Assembly (NCBI RefSeq): GCF_000294655.1
Contig: NZ_CAHP01000012.1
Coordinates: 1 to 64,000 of the forward strand
Source: Magnetospirillum molischianum DSM 120
GTDB lineage: Bacteria; Pseudomonadota; Alphaproteobacteria; Rhodospirillales; Magnetospirillaceae
Length of the DNA stretch: 64,000 nucleotides
Direction of reading: 5' to 3'
Positions 9,971 through 17,331 of this stretch are shown here, in pieces. Position numbers and translations under genes: made by a program. How positions within the stretch are numbered: position 1 is the stretch's first letter; each line of letters begins with the position of its first letter. The notes beneath the pieces were generated by a model. That model ran no database searches, was not told the DNA's origin, and saw nothing but the letters and a program-made list of their open reading frames with translations.

Positions 9971-10464
9971 GTGTCGCGCCCTCGCTCATCGTTGCCGTCG
10001 CCGCCAACGGCATTATCGGTCGCGACAATCGGTTGCCCTGGCATATCCCCGAGGATTTGCGCTGGTTCAAGCATACCACCTTGGGCAAGCCGGTGATTAT
10101 GGGACGCCGCACCTGGGATTCCCTTGGCCGTCCCCTGCCGGGGCGGGTCAATATCGTGCTGACTCGTCAGGCAGGGTGGAGCGCCGAAGGCGCGGTGGTG
10201 GCGGACTCGCTTGACCATGCCCTTGCCCTGGCCGAGACGCTTGCCCCCGCTGCCGAAGCGATGGTGATCGGCGGGGCCGCGATCTTTACCGAGGCACTCC
10301 CCCGTGTCGGGCGGCTCTATCTGACCGAGATCGCCCGCGACTATGAGGGCGACACCGTTTTTCCCGCCTTTGACCGCTCTGCCTGGATCGAAACCGCCCG
10401 CGAGGCGCATGACGGCGATCCCGCCTACGCCTTTGTCGTGCTGGAGCGAAGGGTCGAGCCTTAG
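9967..10464 (+). CDS. folA: Dihydrofolate reductase
   Basis: Encodes 165 residues; reduces dihydrofolate with NADPH. It shows the substrate segment [13 protein letters not shown] (residues 20-32), the NADPH motif GRRTWDSLG, and VIGGAAIF near residue 101. The ATG overlaps the thyA stop (ATGA, 9967-9970). The gene converges on nifW with an unusual 4-bp overlap: TTAG at 10461-10464 is the stop TAG of folA on plus and TAA of nifW on minus. Confidence 0.95.
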   Translation: MSVAPSLIVAVAANGIIGRDNRLPWHIPEDLRWFKHTTLGKPVIMGRRTWDSLGRPLPGRVNIVLTRQAGWSAEGAVVADSLDHALALAETLAPAAEAMVIGGAAIFTEALPRVGRLYLTEIARDYEGDTVFPAFDRSAWIETAREAHDGDPAYAFVVLERRVEP

Positions 10465-10766
10465 ACCGCGACCCGGCGGATTTCCCCCAGCGGCACGAAG
10501 CCGGGATGGGCGTCGCGGAACACCTTGAATGTCTTCGGCCCCCTGCCTTCGGCGAAATCGTCGTGGGCCTGGATCAGGGCGGCGCGACAGACGGCGGTGG
10601 TTTCGTCGTCGTTCAATCCCTCAATATCGGTGGTGCGGATCAGATCGCGGAATCGTTTCAGGATGTGAAGGCGGCTGACGAGGATGACTTGCGGGTCATA
10701 AGGCACCCCCAACGTGTCGAAGAACTGTTCTGCGTTGGACAGCTTGGCCAGGGTTTCGAGAATCAT
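10461..10766 (-). CDS. nifW: Nitrogenase-stabilizing/protective protein NifW
   Basis: Encodes 101 residues matching the NifW family: an N-terminal LAKLSNAEQFFDTLGVPYDP segment followed by VSRLHILKRFRDLI and a predominantly helical body. NifW is thought to protect the MoFe protein from oxygen or help its maturation. It is the last gene of the iscA-nifV-nifW unit, 15 bp after nifV. Its stop overlaps the stop of convergent folA, leaving no room for a terminator. Confidence 0.9.
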   Translation of the reverse strand: MILETLAKLSNAEQFFDTLGVPYDPQVILVSRLHILKRFRDLIRTTDIEGLNDDETTAVCRAALIQAHDDFAEGRGPKTFKVFRDAHPGFVPLGEIRRVAV

Positions 10767-10781
10767 CGGTTTCAGGCTCCT

Positions 10782-11927
10782 TCAGATCGGGGCGACCGGC
10801 GCGCTCACCGCGTCGTGGTGGAAGCGCTTCAGGTCGTCAAGGGTGGGGATGGTTTTGGTCCGGTCGGCATGGCTGCGCACTTGCGCGAGCACGCGCCGCG
10901 CACCGGGCGTGTCGATCTCAAGCCCGGCTTCGTGGCAGGCGTGCAGCACCGAGGTCAGGCCGGAATGCTTGCCGAGAACCAGACGATGGTCACGGCCGAG
11001 TTCGTGCGGGTCGAGCGCCTGATAGGTTCGACGGTCGCGCAGCAGGCCGTTGACATGGATGCCGGATTCATGGGTGAAGACGGCATCGCCGACGATGCTT
11101 TTGTTGACGGGAACGGGCCGTCCCGACGCTTCGGCGACTAGTTTCGATACCGAGCCCAATGCAAGCTTGTCGATGCCGGTGGTCAGGCCATAGAGATGGT
11201 CGAGCGCCACCACGACTTCTTCCAACGGCGCGTTTCCGGCGCGTTCGCCCAGGCCGTTGACGGTGGTGCTGACATGGGTGGCGCCGCCCCGGACAGCCGC
11301 CAGGGAGTTGGCGGTGGCCAGTCCCAGATCGTCGTGGGCGTGAATCTCCAGTTCGATTTCAGTGGCGGCGCGCATGGCGGCGAAGCGTTCATAAACCCCG
11401 AACGGGTCCATGATTCCCATCGTGTCGGCGAAGCGGAAGCGCCGCGCTCCGGCGGCCTCACAGGTCTGAACCACCTGAAGGAGGAAGCCGGGATCGGCGC
11501 GTGACGAGTCCTCGCCACCGATCAGAACCTCGAAGCCCATCGCGCAGGCCCGGCGCACCGAGCGGTCGATATGCTCCAAGGCCCAGGCGCGGTCGTGCCC
11601 CAGTTTGGCCGACAGTTGCAGATCGGAAACAGGTATCGACAGATTGACGATGCTCAGGCCGCAATTTGCCGCAGCGGCCAGATCGTCCTCGCGCATCCGG
11701 CACCAGGCGATCAGGCGGGCCTTGAGACCCAGCGCGGCGACGGCGCGAATCCCGGCCTGCTCGTCTTCGCCCATGACCGGAATACCGACCTCGATTTCGG
11801 GAACGCCAGCAGCATCAAGGGCGCGGGCGATTGCCAGCTTTTCGGACTGGCGGAAGGCGACGCCAGCGGTTTGCTCGCCGTCGCGCAGTGTGGTGTCGTT
11901 GATGACGATGGGGGCGCGCGTCAACAT
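10782..11927 (-). CDS. nifV: Homocitrate synthase NifV
   Basis: Encodes 381 residues. It condenses acetyl-CoA with 2-oxoglutarate to give homocitrate, the organic ligand of FeMo-cofactor. The DRE-TIM signature [17 protein letters not shown] is at 8-24; metal ligands lie in [11 protein letters not shown] and the [13 protein letters not shown] motif near 218-230. Its length and C-terminal [11 protein letters not shown] region match NifV rather than LeuA, which has a long regulatory domain. It lies 10 bp after the IscA-like gene and upstream of nifW under a shared sigma-54 promoter. Confidence 0.94.
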   Translation of the reverse strand: MLTRAPIVINDTTLRDGEQTAGVAFRQSEKLAIARALDAAGVPEIEVGIPVMGEDEQAGIRAVAALGLKARLIAWCRMREDDLAAAANCGLSIVNLSIPVSDLQLSAKLGHDRAWALEHIDRSVRRACAMGFEVLIGGEDSSRADPGFLLQVVQTCEAAGARRFRFADTMGIMDPFGVYERFAAMRAATEIELEIHAHDDLGLATANSLAAVRGGATHVSTTVNGLGERAGNAPLEEVVVALDHLYGLTTGIDKLALGSVSKLVAEASGRPVPVNKSIVGDAVFTHESGIHVNGLLRDRRTYQALDPHELGRDHRLVLGKHSGLTSVLHACHEAGLEIDTPGARRVLAQVRSHADRTKTIPTLDDLKRFHHDAVSAPVAPI

Positions 11928-11937
11928 GGCCTCGCCC

Positions 11938-12264
11938 TCAGCCGCAGGTGCCGGAAGAGCAGGAACAACCGGGCGGAGGCGGCGGCACCGCGTTCGGATT
12001 GTCGAAGACGAAGCCTGATCCCATCGTGGAATCCGCGACGTAATCCATTGTCGCGCCGATCAGCCACAGCGCAGAGCCGGGATCGACGAACACTTTTACG
12101 TCATCGATGTCGATGATTTCGTCATCCTCGGCGGCCTGTTCTTCCAGACCCATGCTGTAGGTCAGTCCCGAACACCCTTTCCGCACCAGGATGCGCAGTC
12201 CGGTATATTCGCCCTGGCAAACCTCGCGGATCACCTCGACGGCTTTGTCGGTCAGGCTCAACAT
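11938..12264 (-). CDS. Nif-associated IscA/HesB-type iron-sulfur scaffold or carrier
   Basis: Encodes 108 residues. The A-type carrier cysteines are Cys31 (RKGCSG) and a C-terminal CSC pair (Cys100/Cys102), with an extra Cys107. The proline run before the CSC motif (five Pro) is unusual. ATG 12264 follows GAGGAGG; an in-frame ATG at 12327 lies within the -24 promoter element and so cannot be in the transcript. As first gene of the iscA-nifV-nifW unit it probably delivers Fe-S units for nitrogenase under fixing conditions. Confidence 0.9.
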   Translation of the reverse strand: MLSLTDKAVEVIREVCQGEYTGLRILVRKGCSGLTYSMGLEEQAAEDDEIIDIDDVKVFVDPGSALWLIGATMDYVADSTMGSGFVFDNPNAVPPPPPGCSCSSGTCG

Positions 12265-12310
12265 GACGGTTTCCTCCTCAGGCTGGGAAAGCCCCATGTC
12301 TGAAGAGGAA

Positions 12311-12327
12311 TGCAAAGGAAATGCCAA
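12311..12327 (-). promoter_or_regulatory. Sigma-54 (-24/-12) promoter of the iscA-nifV-nifW unit
   Basis: On the minus strand it reads TTGGCATTTCCTTTGCA. GG at 12324-12325 and GC at 12312-12313 are separated by exactly 10 bp, as required by RpoN. The predicted start is near 12300, 36 bp before ATG 12264. A NifA-type site lies about 75-90 bp upstream. Confidence 0.85.
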
Positions 12328-12400
12328 GGCTGGAAAAGGCGGAAAACTGCCGATTTGTCGGTCGTAACGCTGGCTGGGATGCGACGTGTTGCAACGTCCC

Positions 12401-12416
12401 TGTCGCGTTTACGACA
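12401..12416. promoter_or_regulatory. NifA upstream activating site (TGT-N10-ACA)
   Basis: TGTCGCGTTTACGACA exactly fits TGT-N10-ACA, with further dyad symmetry (TGTCG/CGACA). It overlaps the nifQ stop codon (12409-12411) and sits about 75 bp upstream of the -24 element of the iscA promoter. Confidence 0.8.
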
Positions 12417-13002
12417 GGGGATTGGCGTCAGCCGCCGGACGTCCGTCTTCGGCACCGAAACAGATGTCGTAATCAGCGCAGATGTCGCAATTGGGCGATT
12501 TACAGATGATGATTCCTTCGCGCTGGCACAGTTCGCGATAAAGGAATTTTTTCCACTTCATGTCGCGATTGTTGAGGTTGGCCAAAGCGGGGAAGTGACG
12601 CCGCATCAGTGCCGACAGATCGGTGCGTCCGGTCAGACCGAGATCCTGCCAGAGATGGTTGGTACCCAGCGAGCGGCGGGCCAGGATATGAGCCAGCCAT
12701 TCCTCCTCGACCAGTGCGCCACGGCGGTTGTCCAGAATCAGGGCGCGCAGATCGGGCTCTTCCGGCGATAGAGGCAGGTCGTCATGAGTTTCGACCGACA
12801 GACCCGCCAACAGGCCCGGTGCATCGGGGAAATGGCGGCCGATCAGTGCCGCCAGCGATTCCGACGACAGCCCCAGCCCCCGCGACAGCGAGGCGACTCC
12901 TTCGCTGAGTACGGTGCCGATCGTGCAGGCGAACAGGTGGCGGTCGAACGGATCGCCGCCCCCCGGCCCATCCATCAACCGGGCATACAGGGTGTCGGCC
13001 AT
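12409..13002 (-). CDS. nifQ: NifQ, molybdenum donor for FeMo-cofactor synthesis
   Basis: Encodes 197 residues. The family's metal-binding motif C-x4-C-x2-C-x5-C is seen as CKSPNCDICADYDIC near residues 167-181. NifQ carries a Mo-Fe-S unit and supplies molybdenum to NifEN/NifH. The N-terminal half is helical and rich in Leu and Ala. It is the last gene of the nifE-led unit; 88 bp containing a strong hairpin separate it from fdxB. Confidence 0.9.
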   Translation of the reverse strand: MADTLYARLMDGPGGGDPFDRHLFACTIGTVLSEGVASLSRGLGLSSESLAALIGRHFPDAPGLLAGLSVETHDDLPLSPEEPDLRALILDNRRGALVEEEWLAHILARRSLGTNHLWQDLGLTGRTDLSALMRRHFPALANLNNRDMKWKKFLYRELCQREGIIICKSPNCDICADYDICFGAEDGRPAADANPLS

Positions 13003-13036
13003 CCGTTTTCTCCCACCAAAAAGGCCGCCCGTGGCG

Positions 13037-13068
13037 AGGAGCCGGGAATGACACTATTCCAGGCTCCT
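13037..13068 (-). other. Inverted repeat / hairpin between fdxB and nifQ
   Basis: AGGAGCC-g-GGAAT (13037-13049) pairs with ATTCC-a-GGCTCCT (13056-13068) around a 6-nt loop, a 12-bp stem with one mismatch. There is no T-run, so it may be an mRNA-stabilising or processing stem that sets nifQ expression relative to upstream genes, or a partial terminator. Confidence 0.7.
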
Positions 13069-13090
13069 TGTCACGGCTAAGGCTCTGTCG

Positions 13091-13390
13091 TCAGGCAGGA
13101 ACCGGCTCGTGCATCTGAGCCTTGGTGCCACAGACCTGCTCACACGAGCCACAGCCGATGCACTTGCCCGCGTGCTCCAGCGTCATCACCTTGCGGACGA
13201 CATCGCCGTCATCATCGTCGAACGGATCGCACATGTCGCCGTCTTCGTTGACGCCCATCAACTTCATCACGGCGTGGGAGCAGACTTTGAAGCACCGGCC
13301 GCAGCCGATACACAGGTCGGTGCTGATCTCGGTCAAATATTTGGGAATCCAGGGCGAGCCGTCGCGGCTGGAAAACTGGCGGAACGACAT
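13091..13390 (-). CDS. fdxB: Nif-specific ferredoxin III (2[4Fe-4S])
   Basis: Encodes 99 residues with two cluster motifs, CIGCGRCFKVC and CIGCGSCEQVC, separated by an acidic insertion (DPFDDDDGD) typical of FdxB. The N terminus GSPWIPKYL also matches the family. It is probably an electron donor or carrier in nitrogenase cofactor assembly. It is encoded between the nifX-associated gene and nifQ, as in other alphaproteobacterial nif clusters. Confidence 0.92.
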   Translation of the reverse strand: MSFRQFSSRDGSPWIPKYLTEISTDLCIGCGRCFKVCSHAVMKLMGVNEDGDMCDPFDDDDGDVVRKVMTLEHAGKCIGCGSCEQVCGTKAQMHEPVPA

Positions 13391-13431
13391 TGGAACCTCT
13401 CCTTTGTTTTCGGTTTTCAGGGTGGGGGACG

Positions 13432-13881
13432 TCAGGTCGCGCTGGCGACGTCAGGGAAGCGTTTGATTACCGCTACCGCGTCATCGATGATCTTGGCGGC
13501 TTTGGCGGACATCGCTTCGACCGATTCGAAACCGAAGCGGTGCAGGTCGCGCAGATAGGAATTGACCACCACCAGCCGCCCGGCGGTCAGCAGCATCCGC
13601 CCCCAGCCTTCGTGATGAATCTTCATGATCGGAGCGGCGCTGTGGCCGCTGCGCTGTTCGATCGCCAGCCCGATCGCGGCGTAATATAACTCGACACGCC
13701 ACAGGATGTCGGGGTCGGGATCGCCGATCAGCGGAATCTCGCGGCGCTGTTCCCTGGTGACGATGAAGGGGGCGAGGATCGCTTCGTCCGGCATCGTCTC
13801 CCACGCGCCGCTGCCGTCATGGGCGCGGATCAGCATCAGCAGGGATTTCAGGAACGGATCGTCGTAAACGGACTCGGCCAT
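13432..13881 (-). CDS. NifX-associated nitrogen fixation protein (DUF269)
   Basis: Encodes 149 residues, recognised by the DUF269 pattern (DPFLKSLLMLIRAHDGSGAWE at the N terminus; LVVVNSYLRDLHRFGF near 102-117). It accompanies nifX in most diazotrophs; the exact biochemical role is not established. The gene lies between nifX (67 bp) and fdxB (41 bp), and a C-terminal helix rich in Ala and Lys ends the protein. Confidence 0.9.
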   Translation of the reverse strand: MAESVYDDPFLKSLLMLIRAHDGSGAWETMPDEAILAPFIVTREQRREIPLIGDPDPDILWRVELYYAAIGLAIEQRSGHSAAPIMKIHHEGWGRMLLTAGRLVVVNSYLRDLHRFGFESVEAMSAKAAKIIDDAVAVIKRFPDVASAT

Positions 13882-13948
13882 GGGTCACTCTCTTCCCTGT
13901 GGTTCGACTCGATTGCCTTTCGCCGGGTGTCGTCTTCGCAACGGCGGT

Positions 13949-14368
13949 TTAGTCCTCGTCGTCAACGAAACGCTCTGCCCCTGCCTCGGGGTCTTTCAGC
14001 AACTTGCGCAGCCATGGCGGCGGGTTGCCTTTCAGCATGGTGCGGACCCGCTCGATTACCTGGGGGATCGGTTCGTCGTCGGGCAGCTTGATCGGATGGA
14101 CATTGGCGCGGACGACGCGGGCCGCCGCCGGGCCGCCGATGGCGCGGCAGAACAGTAGTGCCGAGCCGTTCAACGCCGAGATCTTGGCCCCCAGGCGGTC
14201 CTCGCCGTCCTCGGGGTGCGCGCCGTCCTCGGAACTGAACAGATCGAACTGTACCGCCTCGACGAAGCTGTGCTCGTCGGGGCCGACATCGTAGAACAGG
14301 AACGTTCTGGCGCTGGCGAAGTGGGCGTCCACTCGCTGGCGGTCCTGGGTGGCGATGGCGATTCTCAT
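13949..14368 (-). CDS. nifX: NifX, FeMo-cofactor precursor carrier
   Basis: Encodes 139 residues beginning MRIAIATQDRQRVDAHFASA, the dinitrogenase iron-molybdenum cofactor-binding fold. NifX binds the NifB cofactor and the VK cluster and shuttles them to and from NifEN. ATG 14368 follows AAAGGAGG; longer readings would run into nifN and lack a ribosome-binding site. A basic segment (PPPWLRKLL) and an acidic tail close the protein. Confidence 0.92.
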   Translation of the reverse strand: MRIAIATQDRQRVDAHFASARTFLFYDVGPDEHSFVEAVQFDLFSSEDGAHPEDGEDRLGAKISALNGSALLFCRAIGGPAAARVVRANVHPIKLPDDEPIPQVIERVRTMLKGNPPPWLRKLLKDPEAGAERFVDDED

Positions 14369-14420
14369 GTGACCTCCTTTAGTTCGTCTCGGCCCGTCAC
14401 CGGACAGGGAGCCGGCCGGG

Positions 14421-15779
14421 TCAACCAGCCGCAACCGCCGTGTGGCCATGGATGTGCTCCGCCGAGATAGGGCCGTGGTTGGGGCACTCCATCAGGATGT
14501 TCCCCAACCGGGTGATAAGATCGCGGGTGCCGCGATAGCCCGCACTGACCTCGTGGGCGGGGCCCAGCCGGTCGAAGACAGGAAAACCGGCGCGGAACAG
14601 TGGGGTTGATAGCCGCGATGCCGCTTGACGGCCGTTGGAATTGGCGATGATCAGGTCGCAGCCGCCCGCTTCGAGGATCTGGTCCTCCAAATCCTCGAAA
14701 TCGCCGATGATGATCCGCTCGGCCTGAAGCTCGCTCAATTGCGGCACCGCCTGGGTGGTGACGGCGGCGGCGATAGAGGCACCCATGTCGGAGACCAGCT
14801 TGCCCATGCTCCACAGCAACGCGGGTTCGGCGGCGATCGCGATTGAGCGGCCGCCGAAGTAAAAATGTCCGTCCAGCATCGCATCGACCAGTTGCGAGCG
14901 GGCGCGACGTTGCCGGGCCGGCACCGGCACTTCGGCCACTGTTGACAGGCTGACCATCAACCGATCGACCGCTTCCAGTCCGGTAACGCGGTCAAGCAGC
15001 ACGAACGGCACCCCGGTCTTCTCCTGAAGTGTCCGGGCCGACACCCGCATGTGCTCGCCGATAGCAATGGTCAGCTTCGAACGCCCCATCTCCCGCACTT
15101 TGGCGGCCGGAGTTCCCCCCAGCGTGGTCGGGACGTAAGATTCGGCGACATGACCGTCCAGCGAGTCCGAAAGATCGGGCAGCACCACGACGTCGAGGCC
15201 GAAATCGGCGATGATGTCCTTCAGCGCCTCGATGTCGCCGGGAGTCATGTGGCAGCCGGGCAGCAGATTGATCTGGTGCAGTTTGGCCAATCCTCCGGTC
15301 GGAACGGCCAGCGCGCGGATGATTGCGGCAACCGCCTTGCCCCAACCTGTTTCCAGCGACCCGGCGAAGTCTGGGGCGCTGACCTCGACGACGGCGATGT
15401 CGTTCAGTTCCTTGTTGCGGGCGCGGATTTGCTTCAATTCGCCCGACATGTCTTCGCCCCGTGTCTCGGTCAGCGCGGTCGAGATCAGGCCGATGATCTC
15501 GGGCTTGGCGCGGCTGGCGATGTTGAGCAGACCTTCCTCGACCTGATCCATTCCGCCCAGGATGGTGCTGATCTCGTTCATCGCGGTGGTTTGGAGCGGA
15601 ATCGCCTCGCGGAAGTGGCGGACCATCATCACCAGGGCGAAGGCGGTGCACCCCTGGCTGCCATGGAACATCGGCAGGCATCCCTTCATCCCCATGAAGG
15701 CGAGGGCCGCGCCCAACGGTGCGCTGACCTTCAGCGGACAGGTGGACAGGGGCTTGTTGTGATCGACGATCAGAGCCAT
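14421..15779 (-). CDS. nifN: Nitrogenase iron-molybdenum cofactor assembly protein NifN
   Basis: Encodes 452 residues, the beta subunit of the NifEN scaffold on which FeMo-co matures. It resembles NifK: an N-terminal STCPLK segment, GCLPMFHGSQGCTAF with cluster-region cysteines near 34-44, and the NLLPGCHMTPGD motif near 211-222. It lies 12 bp after nifE, consistent with a heterotetramer made from one message. Confidence 0.95.
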   Translation of the reverse strand: MALIVDHNKPLSTCPLKVSAPLGAALAFMGMKGCLPMFHGSQGCTAFALVMMVRHFREAIPLQTTAMNEISTILGGMDQVEEGLLNIASRAKPEIIGLISTALTETRGEDMSGELKQIRARNKELNDIAVVEVSAPDFAGSLETGWGKAVAAIIRALAVPTGGLAKLHQINLLPGCHMTPGDIEALKDIIADFGLDVVVLPDLSDSLDGHVAESYVPTTLGGTPAAKVREMGRSKLTIAIGEHMRVSARTLQEKTGVPFVLLDRVTGLEAVDRLMVSLSTVAEVPVPARQRRARSQLVDAMLDGHFYFGGRSIAIAAEPALLWSMGKLVSDMGASIAAAVTTQAVPQLSELQAERIIIGDFEDLEDQILEAGGCDLIIANSNGRQAASRLSTPLFRAGFPVFDRLGPAHEVSAGYRGTRDLITRLGNILMECPNHGPISAEHIHGHTAVAAG

Positions 15780-15791
15780 CGTGGCCGCCTC

Positions 15792-17174
15792 CTATTGCTG
15801 GTCCCAGGGCGCGGGCGCCCGGACCTGTTTCCAGATGGGGTTGTTGATCGACAGGTCGATCTGGCGCACCAGAGCGACCATGCCGTCATAGGCGGCGTAG
15901 CCGTGATGACGTTCCTGGTTGATGTCGATCCAGGGGGTTCGCGCCTTCAGCGCGATGAATTGGGACCGTCCGCCCGACAGCATCATGTCGGCGCGGCCCT
16001 CGGCGAACATTTTGTACATCTCGCGGGGTGGGATCGCATCGGCCAGCTTTTCCTCATCGCCGCCGAGGCGGGCCAGAGCCTTTTCACGGTCCGAGGCGGT
16101 GGCCTTGCGCACGGAGGAGCCGACCACCTCCATTCCCACTTCCTGAAGCGCCTGGATTACCGACCAGCTTTTGACGCCGCCGGTATAGAGCAGCACCCGC
16201 TTGCCTTTAAGGCGGGCTTTGAACGGCTCGATCCGCGCCCAGGCCAGAGCTTCCTGTTCGGCGATCAGAGCCTCGGTTCGCTCGGTCAGGGTGGGATCGA
16301 CACCGCGCTCGACCAGCAGGCCGGCGATGGCGCGCAGGGCGTCCGAGGTGTCGGAGATGCCATAGAACGATCCCTCGAAATAAGGGATGCCGTATTTTTC
16401 CTTCATCTTACGCGCCAGGGTTACCAGCGCCTGACTACAGAGCACCATGTTGACACGGGCAGTGTGACAGGCGGCGACATCGGCGAAGCGGGCATCGCCG
16501 GTGATCGAGGCGCGCAGCCGGATACCCAGCCGCGCCAGCAGCGGGCGGAACTGGTCCAACTCGCCACAGACGTTGTATTCGCCCAGGATATTGATATCGG
16601 TGGGGCCGACATCGTTCGGTTCGACCGTGCCGATGACGTGCTCGAACAAAGCCTCGCCCGCCAGCCGGTTGCCCAGGTTCTTCGAGCCGACGAAGCCCGG
16701 CGCGTTGACGGGGATCACCGGAACGCCCAGTCGTTCCGTCGCGGCCTTGCACACCGCCTCGACATCGTCGCCGATCAGAGCGCCGACGCAAGTCTGATAG
16801 ACGAACACCGCAGGAGGAGAATGGCGGGCAATCGCCTTGCGGATCGCCTTGTAAAGCTTCTTCTCGCCACCGTGGATGATGTCGAGATTGTTCATGTCCG
16901 TCGTGAAACCCAGCCGGTACAGCGTCGGGCCGCTGCTCCAGGCATTGCGGCTATCCCACGAATTTCCCTCGCAGGCGATTGGGCCGTGGACCAGATGAAC
17001 GACGTCGGTGATCGGCTGTAACGCGATCTTGGCCCCGTCGAAGGCGCAGCCACCGGCGGCGGCTCCCGGCACCAGTTTCTTGCCGCATCCCTTTTTGCGC
17101 TCGCCCGCCGACTTCGCCGTGTTGACGGCGCAACCCGGCTCGGTCATCAGCTCCTGGATCTTTCGCTTGAGCAT
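15792..17174 (-). CDS. nifE: Nitrogenase iron-molybdenum cofactor assembly protein NifE
   Basis: Encodes 460 residues, the alpha subunit of NifEN. Cluster-region cysteines appear in GGCAFDG, HGPIACEGNSWD and YQTCVGALIGDD; the WSVIQALQEVGMEVVG and NQERHHGYAAYDG segments match the family. The start ATG 17174 lies about 27 bp downstream of the predicted sigma-54 transcription start. First gene of the nifENX-DUF269-fdxB-nifQ unit. Confidence 0.96.
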   Translation of the reverse strand: MLKRKIQELMTEPGCAVNTAKSAGERKKGCGKKLVPGAAAGGCAFDGAKIALQPITDVVHLVHGPIACEGNSWDSRNAWSSGPTLYRLGFTTDMNNLDIIHGGEKKLYKAIRKAIARHSPPAVFVYQTCVGALIGDDVEAVCKAATERLGVPVIPVNAPGFVGSKNLGNRLAGEALFEHVIGTVEPNDVGPTDINILGEYNVCGELDQFRPLLARLGIRLRASITGDARFADVAACHTARVNMVLCSQALVTLARKMKEKYGIPYFEGSFYGISDTSDALRAIAGLLVERGVDPTLTERTEALIAEQEALAWARIEPFKARLKGKRVLLYTGGVKSWSVIQALQEVGMEVVGSSVRKATASDREKALARLGGDEEKLADAIPPREMYKMFAEGRADMMLSGGRSQFIALKARTPWIDINQERHHGYAAYDGMVALVRQIDLSINNPIWKQVRAPAPWDQQ

Positions 17175-17211
17175 CTGGGCAGGCCTCCCGTTGCGGTACG
17201 GGATCTACCGA

Positions 17212-17228
17212 TGCAAGCCCCGCGCCAA
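17212..17228 (-). promoter_or_regulatory. Sigma-54 (-24/-12) promoter of nifE
   Basis: The minus strand reads TTGGCGCGGGGCTTGCA. GG at 17225-17226 and GC at 17213-17214 have the required 10-bp spacing. Predicted transcription start is near 17201. Two NifA-type sites lie 35-67 bp upstream of the -24 element. Confidence 0.85.
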
Positions 17229-17260
17229 GTGCGGAATTTGCGGAAATGCTGGGGATTTTG

Positions 17261-17276
17261 TGTTGTCGGCGCAACA
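17261..17276. promoter_or_regulatory. NifA upstream activating site 1 (nifE)
   Basis: TGTTGTCGGCGCAACA fits TGT-N10-ACA with extended dyad symmetry (TGTTG/CAACA). It is the promoter-proximal of two tandem sites. Confidence 0.8.
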
Positions 17277-17277
17277 A

Positions 17278-17293
17278 TGTCGCGTCTGCGACA
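17278..17293. promoter_or_regulatory. NifA upstream activating site 2 (nifE)
   Basis: TGTCGCGTCTGCGACA fits TGT-N10-ACA with dyad TGTCGC/GCGACA, one base apart from site 1. Centre-to-centre spacing is 17 bp. It begins 38 bp after the end of the upstream amidase gene. Confidence 0.8.
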
Positions 17294-17331
17294 GGCAATT
17301 GTCGGAAAATGAGGCACGCAAAAGACGGAGA

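Noticed and set aside
13905-13925. T-loop-like GGTTCGACTC suggesting a tRNA between the DUF269 gene and nifX
   Set aside because: No acceptor or anticodon stem can be formed around it in the 67-bp gap.
15051-17021. Very long plus-strand open frame opposite nifE/nifN
   Set aside because: It is an antisense shadow: stop-poor because of high GC and codon bias of the genes below; composition (Gly/Arg/Gln/His-rich) is non-biological.
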